A DNA stretch of 64,000 bases. Source: Agriotes lineatus. Its lineage: Eukaryota; Arthropoda; Insecta; Coleoptera; Elateridae. The stretch's first letter is position 1; the number at the start of each line of letters is the position of its first letter. The DNA is taken from assembly GCA_940337035.1 (NCBI GenBank), contig OW679203.1, forward strand, positions 78,817,061 to 78,881,060, read 5' to 3'. The position numbers were made by a program, and so were the translations under genes. Positions 1 to 13,367 of the stretch are shown piece by piece. The notes under the pieces were generated by a model that worked only from the letters and a program-made list of their open reading frames with translations, did no database searches and was not told where the DNA came from.

Positions 1-3000
1 TCACGAGCTAATTGTAAATACTTCTACCTGTTATGGTTAACCTGTGAGAGAAATTAAAGTTGCAACTGTTACTGGTAATTCTTGTTATTTTGTTACAACC
101 TTCCTTCAACTTGTATGTTTTCAAATAGGTATGATCCAAAAAGATATCAAAGGTAGGTGAGATATGCTTTATTAGCTACATTTGGTTTATGTTGTGTTTA
201 ACGACCCCAAAATTTATTAATTTATGAAATTTTATAACCTTAAGCGTCGTTGCCTAGTCCTTACTCACACTGTTATTCTTCCGAAGGGTTAGATCTAGCA
301 GGACTGTGCCATCTCTCGTTTAACGGTGGTACATCTATTTATAGAATACTTGTTAGGACATTTGAAATCTTAAGTTGCTGCGTGATTTTCGAGCCCATGA
401 TCTGTGATAGGAATGTGTTCAGGCAGCGACCAGGAAATGCTCATCAGTTTCGAACACCACCTAGGGATGAAAGGCTGTGGGAGAAGCGGGAGTCTTACTC
501 CCGGTTCTCGCCGTGGGCGTTAATTGGGGCTCTTTAGTTTCGCTTTGGCCGTAAAGGTAGAACATTAGGGGTGGCAAGAAATGCGCAAACAGGTCGGACA
601 TGTGTTGGTAGGATTCATTAATCACATCAAGTAATACCGCGACGTCACCGTTAGGGCACTGTTTCCCTCGGTAGCAATAGGTTTGCAGCGGGGCAGCTTC
701 GACTATTCATTATTTCACCTGTACTTTTAGATAATAAAAACAACATTTCACTTATTACATTGTGTTTGTGTGTAAAGGGATATGCAGCTGCATTTTTAAA
801 CGAATTTCACAACAAGCATGTGAAGGCAAGGTAAAATAGTTCAGTAAATAATATTTCAACTTCTTGACGACGCCTTGGGCGTCTCCTTCTGTATTTCGAA
901 CTCCGTCCTATCTCTACGCTAGAGCAATCGACTCAATGGCATCCGACAAACCATTAGTAAATACTATCTAGCTCCCTACCAAATTTGTTTAGGCAAAAAC
1001 ACTTATGCCTTCAGAGTGAAACCCCGCCCGCGTCCAACTGAAGCTAACCATCTGCATTTTATTGTAAGAAACTAGAAAGAGAAAAACGTTTTAAAAGATA
1101 AAATCTCAAATATTGGACGAGAAGACTTGCCTAACCTGCTATAACTAGATGCTGTCAACATAAAACTAGGATTATTAATAGAAGAATATTGGACGAGAAG
1201 ACTTTGCCTAACCTGCTATAACTAGATGGGGTCAACATAAAACTAGGATTATTAATAGAAGAATTTGGGATTTCCATGAATCGAAAGCCGCATGTCTTCA
1301 CTTAATTAAAAATTAGAAAATTACATGACCGATAACATGACACTTGAGAGTAGGTAAACTAAATATAGACTTTTTTCAGTAAATCATAACCAATCCCAAA
1401 CGGTTTTATTAATGAATACTTGTTTAAATGAAAATGGACTCTTACTAACAGCTTTTGCAAAAGGAACAGGTATGATAACAAACAGTACCTACTTCCAAAA
1501 GAAAGACATAGAGAGGTATTTGGACGTCATTAGAAGAAACATACTTACATCAGATCATGTCCGTATAAAGAAAAACGAAGAGAGAGGTATAAAAGACATT
1601 CGGAGCTGCAAAGGATTCGATGTGGATTGAAGGAAAATTGAACTTTTAATCCCTTGTTTTCCCCTTAGAACTCAAAACCTTGTAAATTGGAAATGGGAAT
1701 CTGGTTTCCACTGCCTAACTTGTCTTTGCGTTTGCCAGTTGTCTGAGTTCAGGACAAGCCCAACTTGCTACATTGCAGTTTCCAGACACGATCTTAGGGT
1801 AGTCCGATTCAAAAAATTTTGGCAGTTTGAGCGATGAGGGTTCGCTCCAGGTTCTGTTGTGAATATTTTGCAACCGTAAAGAAATGCAATTAATAGATAA
1901 ATAAATACGTACGCAAATTGCTAAACCAGGTTTCTGTGCATCAAATCGCGACGAGGGATTTCGATGCAGTTTAATATTTGCGTAATAAAGATAGTTGTTT
2001 TGGAGTCGCCGTTCTTTAACTGTATTGTTGGGGCAGGTATTCTGCTAGCCTTTGACTGATAAATGCGTGGAGAAACTAGCTAATGCCCGTGGATTTTACA
2101 TTATCGCTTAACACAAATATGTTTAGAAATTGCCATTTATTCTAGGGTTTAATCCTGTGTTACTTTGTTGTTTTATATGTGCATTTGAAGGGTCATATCT
2201 ATGTTTATTTGGTTAAACAGATTGGATTTTCTATGAGTATTGTTTAAATTGATTTCAGCACCCCAGTTGCGGTCCAGCTTTCTGGGTTTTGCTTCTTATC
2301 TATGAACTGAGGTAGAGTACGAGTTTAATGTTTACTGTACTAGCTAGGTAAACAACAAGGGCAATAATTTATAAAAATACTAGGCGTACGATACGACTAT
2401 TGGGTTTTTCTTGATGCGTTGACTGGTTTTTGACTATACCAAGACTATAGTTGTACAGTTCGCCTTAGGATTTTTTTTCACAAATATGCGTATGAAGCAT
2501 GATCTAAAATTGTGTTTGTATTTGCTTCCTTTTGTGAGTAGAAGGAAATATTATAAATTAATTACGTAGTTGCTCCATGCGCACATGACGCCAGGGAAAA
2601 TATCTATAAGACAAACTGTAGGTACATAGATATATATTTTGCTGATATTAAGTAAGTTTGAGCTGCATTAGTTACTTTGTGAGTTTATCGCTTACCAGTA
2701 GTTCTCATTTCTGTTGTTGTTGTGGGAGGCCTAGTTTGCAGCTTTATTTCTGTAAAAGAGTAAACTTTAACAGACCACTTCTAAAAGGATAGCACTTTTT
2801 CTAACTACTATTATTTGTTATTGATATATTTGCTAGAGGAAAGTTGCGATCGGTGCATTTTGCGATGAAGAATAAATTGCATTTCATCCGGAAAGTTAAT
2901 TTAGCTCTGTGGCTGGAATCAGTTCCTGACATTGTAATGAAATCTATGTAATCGGTAATTATCCCTTGTCAAGTTTCAACATTGATTGATGCTTTTTTAA

Positions 3001-3123
3001 TCGCCTATTGTCAGTTTGCCAGTAGATTATAAACTAATCCACTTAGAAAATATTTACTGCACACATAGCAAACCCGACCTTTTGAAAGTTCCAGCAGAAC
3101 TTTAAATAATCTGTGTAACTTAC
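1..3123. other. Flanking intron (downstream of the Ig3 exon)
   Basis: No coding exon is recognisable on either strand. A 76-bp tandem duplication lies at 1110-1262. A short stretch near 2165-2265 resembles the dispersed repeat family also found at 5.8, 27.7 and 44.5 kb. The rest is AT-rich DNA with nothing identifiable. Because the exon at 3124-3272 ends in a splice donor, this is inferred to be intron. Confidence 0.6.
1110..1262. repeat. Two-copy 76-bp tandem duplication
   Basis: The unit beginning ATATTGGACGAGAAGACTT at 1110-1185 is repeated at 1186-1262 with only a one-base insertion (CTTG versus CTTTG) and two substitutions (GCTG versus GGGG). It is non-coding and lies in presumed intron. 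The near-identity suggests a recent duplication or an assembly duplication. Confidence 0.95.
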
Positions 3124-3272
3124 CATAAAGACGAATAGTTCCATTAATCTTCCCCAAGGAATTAGTAGCCATGCAGGTGTAAGTTCCTATGTCGCGTCTT
3201 AGAATATTGTGTATTACCAGAGTCATGTACACTTTGTACCCTTGCCTTTCCTCCGATATAGAATGTTTTTTC
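3124..3272 (-). CDS. Exon: second half of Ig domain 3 of the DIP/lachesin-like protein
   Basis: This minus-strand exon of 149 bp completes Ig3: VYMTLVIHNILRRDIGTYTC (second Ig cysteine in the GTYTC motif) then ATNSLGKINGTIRLYG. The NSLGxxxGTIxLY ending is characteristic of the third Ig domain of DIP/lachesin-type proteins, and NGT is a possible glycosylation site. The acceptor is TTCTTTTCCAG and the donor GTAAGT. It begins with the one base needed to complete the split glycine codon of the preceding exon and ends with one base of the next codon. The next coding exon (C-terminal tail, GPI signal or membrane segment) is not found in 1-3123, so it should lie outside the window. Confidence 0.9.
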
Positions 3273-3743
3273 CTGGAAAAGAACAGTGTAAATTGAATTT
3301 CCCAAATAAATTTAACGACAAGTTGACAGCGCTGAACGGGGCAGCTTTTGATGTCTAAATGGGAGTCCGGGGTTTCGATGTCAATGTTTCATAAATCACG
3401 CATGATTTCGGGAGTTTCGGAAGCAATTTTCTGCTAAATTTAACCTTTTTAACGGTTCGACTTAAATTAAGTTCAGTTAACGCTCGCTTTTGATGCCTTC
3501 CGACCAGGATGCGTTGGAAAAAAGTATTATTTTGACTGCTGTTTACCAATTTATCTTTTCAAAATCAGGGTTAAAATATGCTACTATTTCTTTCCCAATG
3601 CTGGCTTTAGAGTGATGGAAGTTTTATTTTTAAGAACAAGTACATACTGCTTTGTAGTTGTTATGGAACAATGTGTAACAGCTCAAAGCTAAGTCGATTG
3701 TGTTGAGACAAAGCTAGAGTTTGAATGGCTATTATTTACATAC

Positions 3744-3879
3744 CCATTCATAAGCATCTCCCTGTTCTTCGTCCAGTAATTTATGGTGTTCGGAAATGCC
3801 TCGACATAGCACTCCAGCTGGACGTCCGTATTCAGGGGCGTCCCTACAAGCTGATTGGGGACTTTGACCACTGGAACAA
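3744..3879 (-). CDS. Exon: first half of Ig domain 3 of the DIP/lachesin-like protein
   Basis: This minus-strand exon of 136 bp encodes the start of Ig3. VPNQLVG, then VQLECYVEAFP (first Ig cysteine) and INYWTKN (core tryptophan) match the third Ig domain of DIP/lachesin proteins, where PNQLVG and YWT are strongly conserved. The acceptor is TTCGTTTCAG and the donor GTATGT. It starts in phase with the 22119-22247 exon and ends with two bases (GG) of a glycine codon completed by the first G of the 3124-3272 exon. Only a 471-bp intron separates it from that exon, against 18 kb upstream. No disruption is seen. Confidence 0.9.
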
Positions 3880-5774
3880 CTGAAACGAACAAGAAAATTG
3901 AAAGGACGATTAAAAGATTACAAAGTACGTTATAGTACTGGACGAAGGATTACCAACTACATTAAATCACAAGGACAGCTTAGAGCCGTAGAAAGAAAGA
4001 GGTGCCAATATTTTAGGGGCCTGTTCAATACAAAGATGATTTTGATGTTTTCGCTTGTTAGGTTACTCGCAGTTCTGAGGTTTTGTGTGTTGTAAACATC
4101 CTTAACTTAACTTATTTTCACTACAGCGTCTCTACCGTCTCAGTTATCTTTTCGATGTAGATTTTTTGGTGATTCGAGAGGTCCGTTACATCGTAGCAGA
4201 CCCGAAAAATTTAAAGCCAGCGGCCAAAAACGTAAAATGTTTATTTGCAAGTGTTTTGTTAAGGCGACAGGTAGATTCCGCAAGTAAAAAAAACAGTTCG
4301 AAATTGGGGCTGGAATTAAACGCTACTTCAAATGAATTTCGGGCAAATAAACATCAGCGCCCTAATCATAACAAATTGCGGCGTTAACGCCCTAAAGATC
4401 GAAAAAAGGGTTTGCAAAACAAACCCGTTTTAAAATTGTTAGCGGTCAGAAAAATAGCCGTATTATACGGCTGGTGAATAAGTGCAGATAAAAAATTCAC
4501 ACGGCACGTGGGATTTATTTAGTAAGCTCCGCCAGTAAAATAAAGGCCAATCTGCCTAATGCACGATCCGGGGGACAAGCCAATGTGTTAGATAAACACT
4601 TGTTTTAACTCACATTTCCGGGCTTTTTATTTTGCTTCTACTGAGCGAACGGTGCAATAAAGTGCGCGATGCGAGCACAAAATGATGCCCCTGACCGCAT
4701 TCTAGTCTTATTTCTGGCAATATGTTATTCAGATAGCCAGTATTTGCACTGCACTACGGGACTGAAACCCAGACAAATTGTAATACATGGACGAACAGGG
4801 ATTCAAAGGACAGGTGTGAAATATAGCGACATGTCTTGTTTACAAATACAAATGTACTGCCAAACTAGAGACTATAGATGAACTTTACTCATACGAACCT
4901 GGAAACCACTGAATTTAACTAAATATTAAATCTTTGAACGACCCAATGGTTAAGGACCTTCAAAAAATTGTTTCTACTATTTTGGTAAACTTCATATAGA
5001 AGACGATCTTCTAGTTACTGCCACAGAAATAATCCGGGACACGATTGTAATCTCAATAAGTAAGCTAAAGAACACGAAAAAAGCTTGTTATTTAGTTAGC
5101 TACTTTGGTTTGTTAAATAGTATCTATATGTGAAAACCGCACCATCGGAATGGAGAAGAAATATCACAGTCCCGGCCTTCAAAAAACATGGTAAAAAAAT
5201 GTTTACGAAAATACTGTTTCAAGTGCAGAAGGCTAAATCACTGTTGGTGACAAGCAGCAAGGTATTAGAACAACTAATTTATGATTTGGATTAATCTTCC
5301 TACAAATACTATGAGAATAGTTACAAAGAAACATCAATGCATGTACAAACATACCAGTGTATAACAAACTTTGGCTCAGGCTTTTCGCATAGGTGATTCT
5401 CCACCATGTCGCGCCCACCGTTCAAAAATACAGTCTGGGGCTATTGCCCCATTGAGCTTTTGTATTGCTAATTTCCAAAAATAAAGATGACTACCTAGTA
5501 CATGGGAACTGGGCCCGGCGACTCTATATTGAAATAGCAACAGCCAAAAACACGACTATTGCAAGGTGCATCCGTTACGTCCATAGTGAAAACGTGACGT
5601 CAGCCGTCGTTGAAGCGCAGGAGCGAAAAGGTGGAACTTTGCTGCAGGGTTAAGTGTGGGCAAATTCCACGCGTGACGCCGTTTAAGGTTTGGATGATGC
5701 AATCGAAAGCGAGCCAGTACCTAACGCAGCAGCCCGAATAGATTTACAGGTAACGCAACTTTACAGATAATATT

Positions 5775-6135
5775 TGCAGTACGCGATAATCTTCAGGTTC
5801 AACTCTGAGGAGCTATCGCAAGCGTAAATAAATATCATAAATGCAAATTGTACCGGCTTCAGCCATGACCGACTTTTATTCATTTATAATTTATACGTTC
5901 GTACTTTTATAAACAGTCATTTTAGCGTTCGTTGTTAATGTTGTTTTATATGTGTTCAACGTGTATCCGAGTAGCCTCAAAGTATGTGACACGTAAGCTA
6001 TTCTAAAATATTATCTTATTTTTCTGCTATCGTTTATGTTTTATATGTGTATTAAGGTTAGTCTATCTGTGTAAGCGCATTGGCTCTTCTTGTACACTGC
6101 TTAATGTCCGTTTCGGCCCGAGAACTTTAAAGGGG
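5775..6135 (+). repeat. Dispersed repeat family B, copy 1
   Basis: Shares an ordered series of blocks with 27668-28075 and 44475-44840: a start like TTTGCAGTACGCGATAA, a middle like CAAAGTATGTGACACGTAAG, and an end like TTTATATGTGTATTAAGGT followed by TAAGCGCATTGGCTCTT. No protein-coding potential is visible. The copies are direct and strongly diverged. The element class is unknown; it could be a non-autonomous element or part of a larger one. Confidence 0.55.
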
Positions 6136-7129
6136 AGAACTTTAAAGGGATGGTAAGCCATCCCTGTAACGTTCTCGGACTTCCTGTTTTAGAAGATATA
6201 GATGGACACTTCGCGACGACGACTGAAGTAATTAAGGAGCTTCATGTTTATTGAGACAGCAAGATGGACAAAAAGAGCAATCAAGTATTAAAATACTAAG
6301 GCGTACGAGACGTCTTAATTAACGTCCCAAGGAGGGGCTACCACACTCCTTGTTTCAGTTACCAGCATTTTATTACGTTTCTTAGCAAAGAACATGAGAA
6401 TAAGAGGATTGATCTACTAGTACACACAATATATAAACCATATGGTGACAATAAGATATATAAGTGACAAGATATTTCACACAACGTTTCAGTTTGACAC
6501 AGTTAAACCAAAACCAACAAAATATTTTATAAAACTTGATATGGAATAATTTAACAACGATGCTACGAGATATTTGCACGAACGAAGATTCGCAAAAAGA
6601 ATCAAAACGAATACGAAAACTAACAATGATAACGTTAATTGTTCACGGTGCAACGGCAAAGCAAGGTTTAAAAATACATTAATGGAACACGCTGCACAAC
6701 AGAAAAAAGCTATTAATGATTCATAATGCGTGACATCTCTCAGCTAAAAGGCAAAGAGCTACAAAGTATATATTTAATTTCAAACAAAATTATACAACCT
6801 GGAGACGAAAAAATAATCCATGAAAATCGAGCAATAAGTGTCGACAGAAGACAAGAAAGGTATATCCATGGAATCGGAGAATGAATATTGAGAAGAAGAA
6901 ATGCTTTCGAAAAAATTTAAAAAAATCGGAACACCAAAAAAAATACGGCAATCCTCCCGTTTGTCGAAAGAACATGCTACTAGCGTAAATAACCTTCCAG
7001 AGTTGGTAGTAGTAATCTGGTATCTAGTGTTAATGAGTCACATGAAGGAATATTACAGAGATATGTTGTTCAAACACTGGGAAAAGTTTATCAAAGATAG
7101 TGATTAAGCTGACGAAAGAGGGAAAGAAA

Positions 7130-7490
7130 TAACAGAAACAGAGAACTATATACCAGATAAAGCAGTACATGAGATACAAGAATCTATGACACGGATGAAA
7201 AATGGGAAGACACCAGGTCTCGAAAACCCACGGATAATGATTGATTGCGATCGGAGAATTATCGGGAATTGTCTAGACAGTAAAAGAAAACATTCTAAAC
7301 ATGTAAATGGGTTATATGGAGAGATAGTACAGATACTTGTTGACCGAACATCGTAGACAAATTTTAGAAGATAGTGATTAATACGGCAAAGTAGTTAAAA
7401 AATGGAAGACACAAAAAACATATACTAGCTAAGAGAATCTGTAACACAGATGAAAAATGGGAGGAAACCACATCTCGATACCCTTCGGAC
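7130..7490 (+). pseudogene. Decayed LINE fragment, partly duplicated in tandem
   Basis: Around 7150-7230 the plus strand reads AVHEIQESMTRMKNGKTPG, which resembles the stretch before the reverse-transcriptase core of RTE-like LINEs (xRMKNGKAPGxD). The block containing ATGAAAAATGGGA recurs near 7450, about 260 bp downstream, and the block around GATAGTGATTAA recurs at about 7370 from about 7096. So an imperfect tandem duplication of roughly 260-275 bp has occurred. No open frame survives. Confidence 0.45.
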
Positions 7491-7790
7491 AATGATTGGG
7501 TGCGATCGGAAAATGATCGGGACGTTCCGACAATGATCGGGTATAATCGAAGAATTACCGAAAACGATGAAACAATGATCGGGTACGATCGACTAATGTT
7601 CGGGTACGATCAATAATGATCGGAAAATAGTCGAGTAAGATCGGAGAATGACCAGCAATGATCATAGAATCATCAGTAACGTTCGGACAATGATCGGGTA
7701 CGGTCAGAGTAGTATGGGAAACGTTCGGACAACGATCGGAACCTTTGTAGAGTGATCGGGTACGATCGGATAAGGATCGGTTAAGAAGAA
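7490..7790. repeat. Degenerate minisatellite based on ATGATCGGGTACGATCGG
   Basis: About 300 bp made of variably spaced units such as ATGATCGGGTACGATCGG, ATGATCGGAAAAT and ACGTTCGGACAATG. The frequent GATCGG and CGATCG words make the tract locally palindromic. It abuts the decayed LINE fragment, in which the same words first appear (about 7240-7270), suggesting the array grew from an end of that sequence. Confidence 0.75.
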
Positions 7791-8491
7791 ACACCAACCC
7801 AGTCGGTTTGACCGCGCGCGTGTTGTCAAGCAACCATTACCAGTTCGTATTCGCCCTGGTTAACAAAATAGGACAAGGGAAATCTGTTGTCCGACAACTA
7901 AATTCACTGTTCTGATATAACAACATTATAAGTAACACAATGATCACTATATAGGAAACAATGTTGGAAAGTATTTATACTTATGTATCAGAGGCATTCA
8001 AACCTAATGAAAGGAAAGAAAGCAAACTGCGATTCTTTGAACTGGATTATTGCAGTAGAGGCTGCCTGGTGTCAAAGCTAGATCAACAGAAGAAACTATG
8101 AACGTAAAAGAAAACAAAAAAAACAATGAAGGTCGTGCAGGCCACCTAGAATAAAAGCAATTGAAGCAGGAGATCTTCAAAAGGGCGATTGGTTTGATTA
8201 AAATCTACAGTAGAGTTAAAGTGTTTTTAATTATTTTCGAATTTTTAAGTCAAAAGCCTATGATTCAAGTAGAGACGTGAATATGGATTAAAATACTGTG
8301 GAAAAAAGTCTTAAACTGTGAAAAATGTGTCAAAAGAAATATTTCTGAGAGAGTAGCTAATTTCTCATCTTCTGTTTTATAAATCTTGTAGATATTATTT
8401 CAGTCTCTATGTGTTTTTACGACTATAATAATACGAAGACTCTTTTGAAATCATTATCGCGATTATTACTTTTTACTCTCCCCTCTTTTAA

Positions 8492-8982
8492 GGGGTCTAG
8501 GACAATTCGCCATTGCCGATTGGTCATCGCTGATTTGCCGTAGATACAATTCCCCGTCGAAAAAATCGTCGTTTTAATTAAATATCTAATAATGCTTCTC
8601 TCAATTAAGTGGTAATAAAATAAAAAAGAAAACATATTTCACTCGTTATCACTAATGTGCTCGTTAGGGTTGATCTTTTTACAATGGTCCAACCGCAATT
8701 ACATTGTTTTGAAATGGAAAAATTACATTACCTAGGTCCAAGTTCCAAAAATTCTTCGAACAACAATAGCTTGGTTTAGAAATAATTATATATACTTCAA
8801 AAAGGATTACAACTCAACACAGAAATAATCCGTGGTCATTAGAATTATCGGATTTAAACATTTAAAGAATGCAGCTTTTTGCGATGGCAAATCGGACTGA
8901 TGTCAAATCCGGCTGACGGCGTATTGGGAAGAGGGTGAATTCGATCTACGGCGAATCGTCGATGGCGAATTGTCCCATCCCC
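8492..8982. mobile_element. Non-autonomous TIR element (MITE), about 490 bp
   Basis: The left end (GGGGTCTAGGACAATTCGCC) and the inverted right end (GGGGATGGGACAATTCGCC) form imperfect terminal inverted repeats of about 20 bp. Homology continues inward through CCGTAGAT on both sides. Subterminal copies of a GGCGAATCG-like word occur at both ends (about 8505-8555 and 8885-8970). TTAA lies close to each end (8488-8491 and 8986-8989) but is not symmetrically placed, so the target duplication is unsettled. There is no coding sequence. Confidence 0.65.
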
Positions 8983-9136
8983 TTTTTAAGCCCTACATGT
9001 AAACAATACAAATTTGGGTTGTCAGTTTCCATGGCTCTACTAGATCACTTAACATTTTGGATGTTGAAGTCGATTTTACAATTCAAATATTAGCTTAATG
9101 TGTCTGTTGTGCGTTATTATTTTCATTTCCGTATGA

Positions 9137-10140
9137 TTTCGTGTTTACACTTATGTGCTCTGCTCGCCTTGGAAGTGGAGGAAGCATGGCGTGAAGAAAA
9201 AGCTAGCCGAGGTTCGCATAACAAACAGTCCGGTCAGACAAGCAAACAAGTCGACGTAAAGGATCGCGTTGTGAGAAACAGACGAGCATTTTCGTGAAGT
9301 TGCTGTGTCTAAAGCGCCTTCGAGGTGATTTTTTTGTAATTGCTGTACCGTTATCAAAGCCCCATTCGATGGCTTCGTCGGCTAAATGCTGCATTCGCAT
9401 TACCTTAAAACTATCAGGCTTTCACCATTGCTCAATTAGTTAAACTGTCGTGCGCCAGGTATTGGGGAAAATGTCTTCAGATCATCAGCAGAATTCCCGC
9501 AGTTTGTTCCGAAATCATCTACTGCAGGCGAAAACGCTTCCATTTTGGTATTATGACATGCATTACCTTTTTCTATATTTATTTACTGTACTTCATGAGT
9601 AGCTCTACACAGACGTAGATCTTGCAGGTTTATTTCTCTCTTTTGCAATTAAAGGTTACCTATTTTAATATTTAAGATTATTGGGTTTTGCCTGGCCCAA
9701 TAAGAGAAGGTCGTATGTCTTCAGCACTGTAGGTTGGATTGTGACCAGCCTAATAGGTTGTGTCAGTAATTCTGCTACGTCGCCGTTTGCCTCACTTTTC
9801 ATGCATCATTTTTTGCTGTAGTTTGTGAGTTCAATCTTCTTTATTTAGTATGCTATATCTAAAAATGAATTAGTAAGTCGACACTAAGGTGATTTTATTA
9901 AGCGTTAATAGGTGGAAATGAGTTAGATATGCAGCTGTGCCCTGATCCGAACAACATCATCCACCCCGAGGCCGTTTTTCTCTAGGTTACAGAACGTCAT
10001 CATTACTTTAAGCAAGAATTGATAACCTAGTGGCGCCGGTTACCTTATGATTATTGACTTTATACATCCCTTCCAAGTTAAGTTGCACATAATCACTTAC
10101 GCTTTTCAGAATAAACTCACCCCTTTGCCCCATTTGAGCT
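9137..10140. repeat. Dispersed repeat family A, copy 1
   Basis: Aligns in direct orientation with 13368-14095 through several ordered blocks, including CCTTAAAACTATCAGG versus CCTTAAAACTGTCCGG, GGTTGGATTGTGACCAGCC versus GGTTGGATTGTGACTAGCC, and AATCACTTACGCTTTTCAGAA versus AATCACTTACGCTTCTTAGA (shown in part). Divergence and indels are heavy. Element class not recognised. Confidence 0.65.
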
Positions 10141-12224
10141 AGCTAGTCGGATCTTGCATTCATAACAACAGTAATCAAATACTGCACTGAAATGTCTCGG
10201 TTAAATTTAACGAAGTTGATTTTATTTTATTCTTGCTTATAATTTAGATTAGCATTTTGAAAATTTCCAACAATAGAAGATGCTTTCAACTTGTAACTCA
10301 AAGGAGCGTCTTTCGCTGAATTATGATGATTTTGAACTTCTAAGCAATACTGCTGCAAACATTATTCGTGATTGTCGGGGTACTTGGTATTTCAGTTCCA
10401 CAATAAAAGAATCTTATCCTGCAGGAAATATAATTCAAAGACGGAAGCATAATACCTTCACTCTTTTCAGCTGTCGTGGACGTTTCTTATTGTAAAAGCA
10501 AATACGTGTAAATCTCACTAAACGCATTTTTTGCTGTAGCTTTACGATTGATTTTTATTTTTAGCATAGGAGTCACTTGATATTGAATTTAAGGATTATC
10601 CTGAAAGTAGAATATTATGTTTAGTACAAGTATGAGTAGGTATAAAAAAAACTAAATATTAAGCGTTTGCTAGTAAACTTATTGGTTATTACTAGGGAAG
10701 TATAAAAAGCACAGCTAGCACTTTTATAGCTTTCTATCAAGCTTTTTAAAGAAGATATTGCATTTTGGCGTCTGATTCAACTCTGAGAGAGCTCAAATGC
10801 AAATAGCATAAACTGTATGCAAAAGGTGTATTGCTCGGGGTATTGATATGTTTGCCAAACATTAACCTATTACTGACAACGAGATGATTGTCGTACTGAT
10901 TAATCCATTTAGTAACCTGTGTTTGATATAAAGCGTTTGCTGTCTGTGTTGATTTGGAAACCATAGTTAACCATAAATTACAAATTTGATGTTATTTAGG
11001 GATTCACCTGTATCAAAATTGTATTTATTTACTTTAAATGAATTTCTCCCTTTGTATGGAACGCCGACCTTAGTCCTTAGTCAAAATAAAACGAGTTTAA
11101 TACGTTTTAAAATACTACATTACAGAAAAATACTATAAAGCACTATTACATGTAGGCTGGAATATTGATCTTAAGGTTACAAATAAACAAGATTAATTGT
11201 TTCTTCCGTACATGAAGTCGTTAACTGAGTGTCATTACTAAATTAATAGTTAATATAACGTAGTCAAGTCATAATCGCTATATAGTGATGACTACGACTA
11301 AGAAGCTCCAATATCCACCACTGCCTGAGCTTCTGCCATGCTGGAACGCTCTTCCAGACTCTTCAATTTCTTCTCCTTCATTCCTGAGCCATTATATCTC
11401 CACATCACCTATTATTCCATGCCTCTCTAGGGTCCATCGGTCACGTGAATTGCAACACTAGAAAAGTTAGGTCCATTTAATTTACTCATCTTAATACCTT
11501 GTTAGGATCACATCGATTCGTCGGCTAATTCTCTCAAAACAAAATAAACTTTATGACTACTCCTATACAGTTGCCGACCGGATAGTCAGGAAGACTGCGT
11601 GCAATTGTTTAAGTACTAACAAATAACGAAATCCCAAGAGGCCACCAACGAATCTTTACCATTGAACGACAAGTGTATCCAGGCATTCAACTAGGAATTC
11701 AAGGGAACTCAAGTAGTAAATAATTTTCTGAACGGAAAGCTCAAATCATGCACAGGTAGCAGTAACAAATAATAAGATAAGAATCGGCGCAAACAGTTTC
11801 GAAATGACTTACCCCAGATGAATTTGGGTCACCTGCCGCTAAGTGATAGGTGAAGCGCATATAAAATCCGTCAACTAGCGCGAGAAACAAATTATCTACA
11901 GAACTGCCCGGGCTACAGCAGTCTGTAACTTCTGCGGGGGTCACAAACCAAAACAACCGTATTCTGTAAGCCTGTAAAGCCTCAGGGCAATTTTAAAGAC
12001 GCTACAACTAAGTGAACATCTTGGCGTTCGACAGGAAGAAAAGACGCGTTCAAAATGCAAAAACCCGCACCACAGGCATTAAAAATATAGACGGCCCACA
12101 CACCTAGCTGTGAAAATAGTAGAAGAGCCATCAACCTCAAAGTGGAGGTTCAACATAAGTTGAACTTCCTCGTTTTTAACCCATCTGCCGTTATACTACT
12201 CTAAATCTTGAGTGAAATCGCTTT

Positions 12225-12274
12225 AAATGGCGTATAATAACACTTTCACTTGTTTTGTTATTTAAGCGCCATTT
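12225..12274. other. Short imperfect hairpin
   Basis: The arms AAATGGCGTATAATAACA and, inverted, AAATGGCGCTTAAATAACA enclose a loop of about 13 bases. There is no evidence of function. It could be a MITE remnant or chance; size alone would not exclude a small-RNA-like stem. Confidence 0.4.
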
Positions 12275-13367
12275 GGAAAGCTTTCTACATGTTGTTAAGT
12301 ACCCAAGTTAAGCACCAATCATGTATCGGAAACTTTCGCCGCCAATGAAATCGATTTTAAGGTTTTTCTCAATCTATTAAATATAAATTCTTAAAATTCA
12401 AAAGTAGATATAATGCTGATTAATTTACTAGTCAGTTTAGATTAAGTTTTATCGTTTGTTGACTGTATTACAGAAGTATCGTTTAGTATTTATTTGCGAA
12501 ATTAGGAAATAAACACAAATAAATTTATGGAATGCTAATTCCCTCTTCCAATGGCCCTGAAAATGGAAAACAGCACACGTTAAGAAGATCCTTTATGTAA
12601 TTAATTGCTTGTTAAATCTACCTAGAGTTAGATTAGTAGATTTTGTGAAGGCTCAGTTTCTTTAAACGTATCCCTACCTCACTAATCGGATTAACTGCCG
12701 TAGTTCTATCCCCTTGTCAGTTTTAATTTATTGCAGCTGGCCGTTATCTACCATAAATAAAATTTCAGTGCCGGAAATTCCCAGTTTTACACCTCGGCTC
12801 TTCCCTAATTTAATTACTCAACCTTGTAGTGGTTTTGATAATTAACACTAGGTTTCATAATCGCTTATTTTGATGAATCCGCTTTAGTTGAAAGAAGCGT
12901 TCGGTTCTCAAGGAGGAAAAGTGTATCGAAAGGAATTGCTTGATGCAATTGCGCCAAAGAATAGTTTATTTTTTTTTATTATAAACGCTTACAAACGTTC
13001 TTGGTGTGGTTACTATAAATAAATTAATATATACGAGTACATATGAAATCAAAGATGAACCAAGGTGAAACTAGAACCAAGGAGTAACCCTACTGCAGTA
13101 ATTAAAATTAGCCTTACAAATAACGCAATAAACACCATACCAGCTAGCAAGCAATAATTAAGCTAAAATATCGAAAAAATTTTGGCGTCGATATCGCATA
13201 CAGAGTGGGCCACGAAACTTGGAGCTTCTTAGAATTTGGGACTGCAACCCAACCTACACATTTTATGACCACTCACACATATTCAATATTTATCTAAAAG
13301 ACATGTTAATCACATTGTTGTACTTTATTACATTAAAGGATGTTATGTTATCTTCATCTCCAGAGAA

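Noticed and set aside
6120..6175. Small inverted repeat AGGGATGG-TAAG-CCATCCCT with a nearby direct repeat GAGAACTTTAAAGG
   Set aside because: Too short to support an element or regulatory claim.
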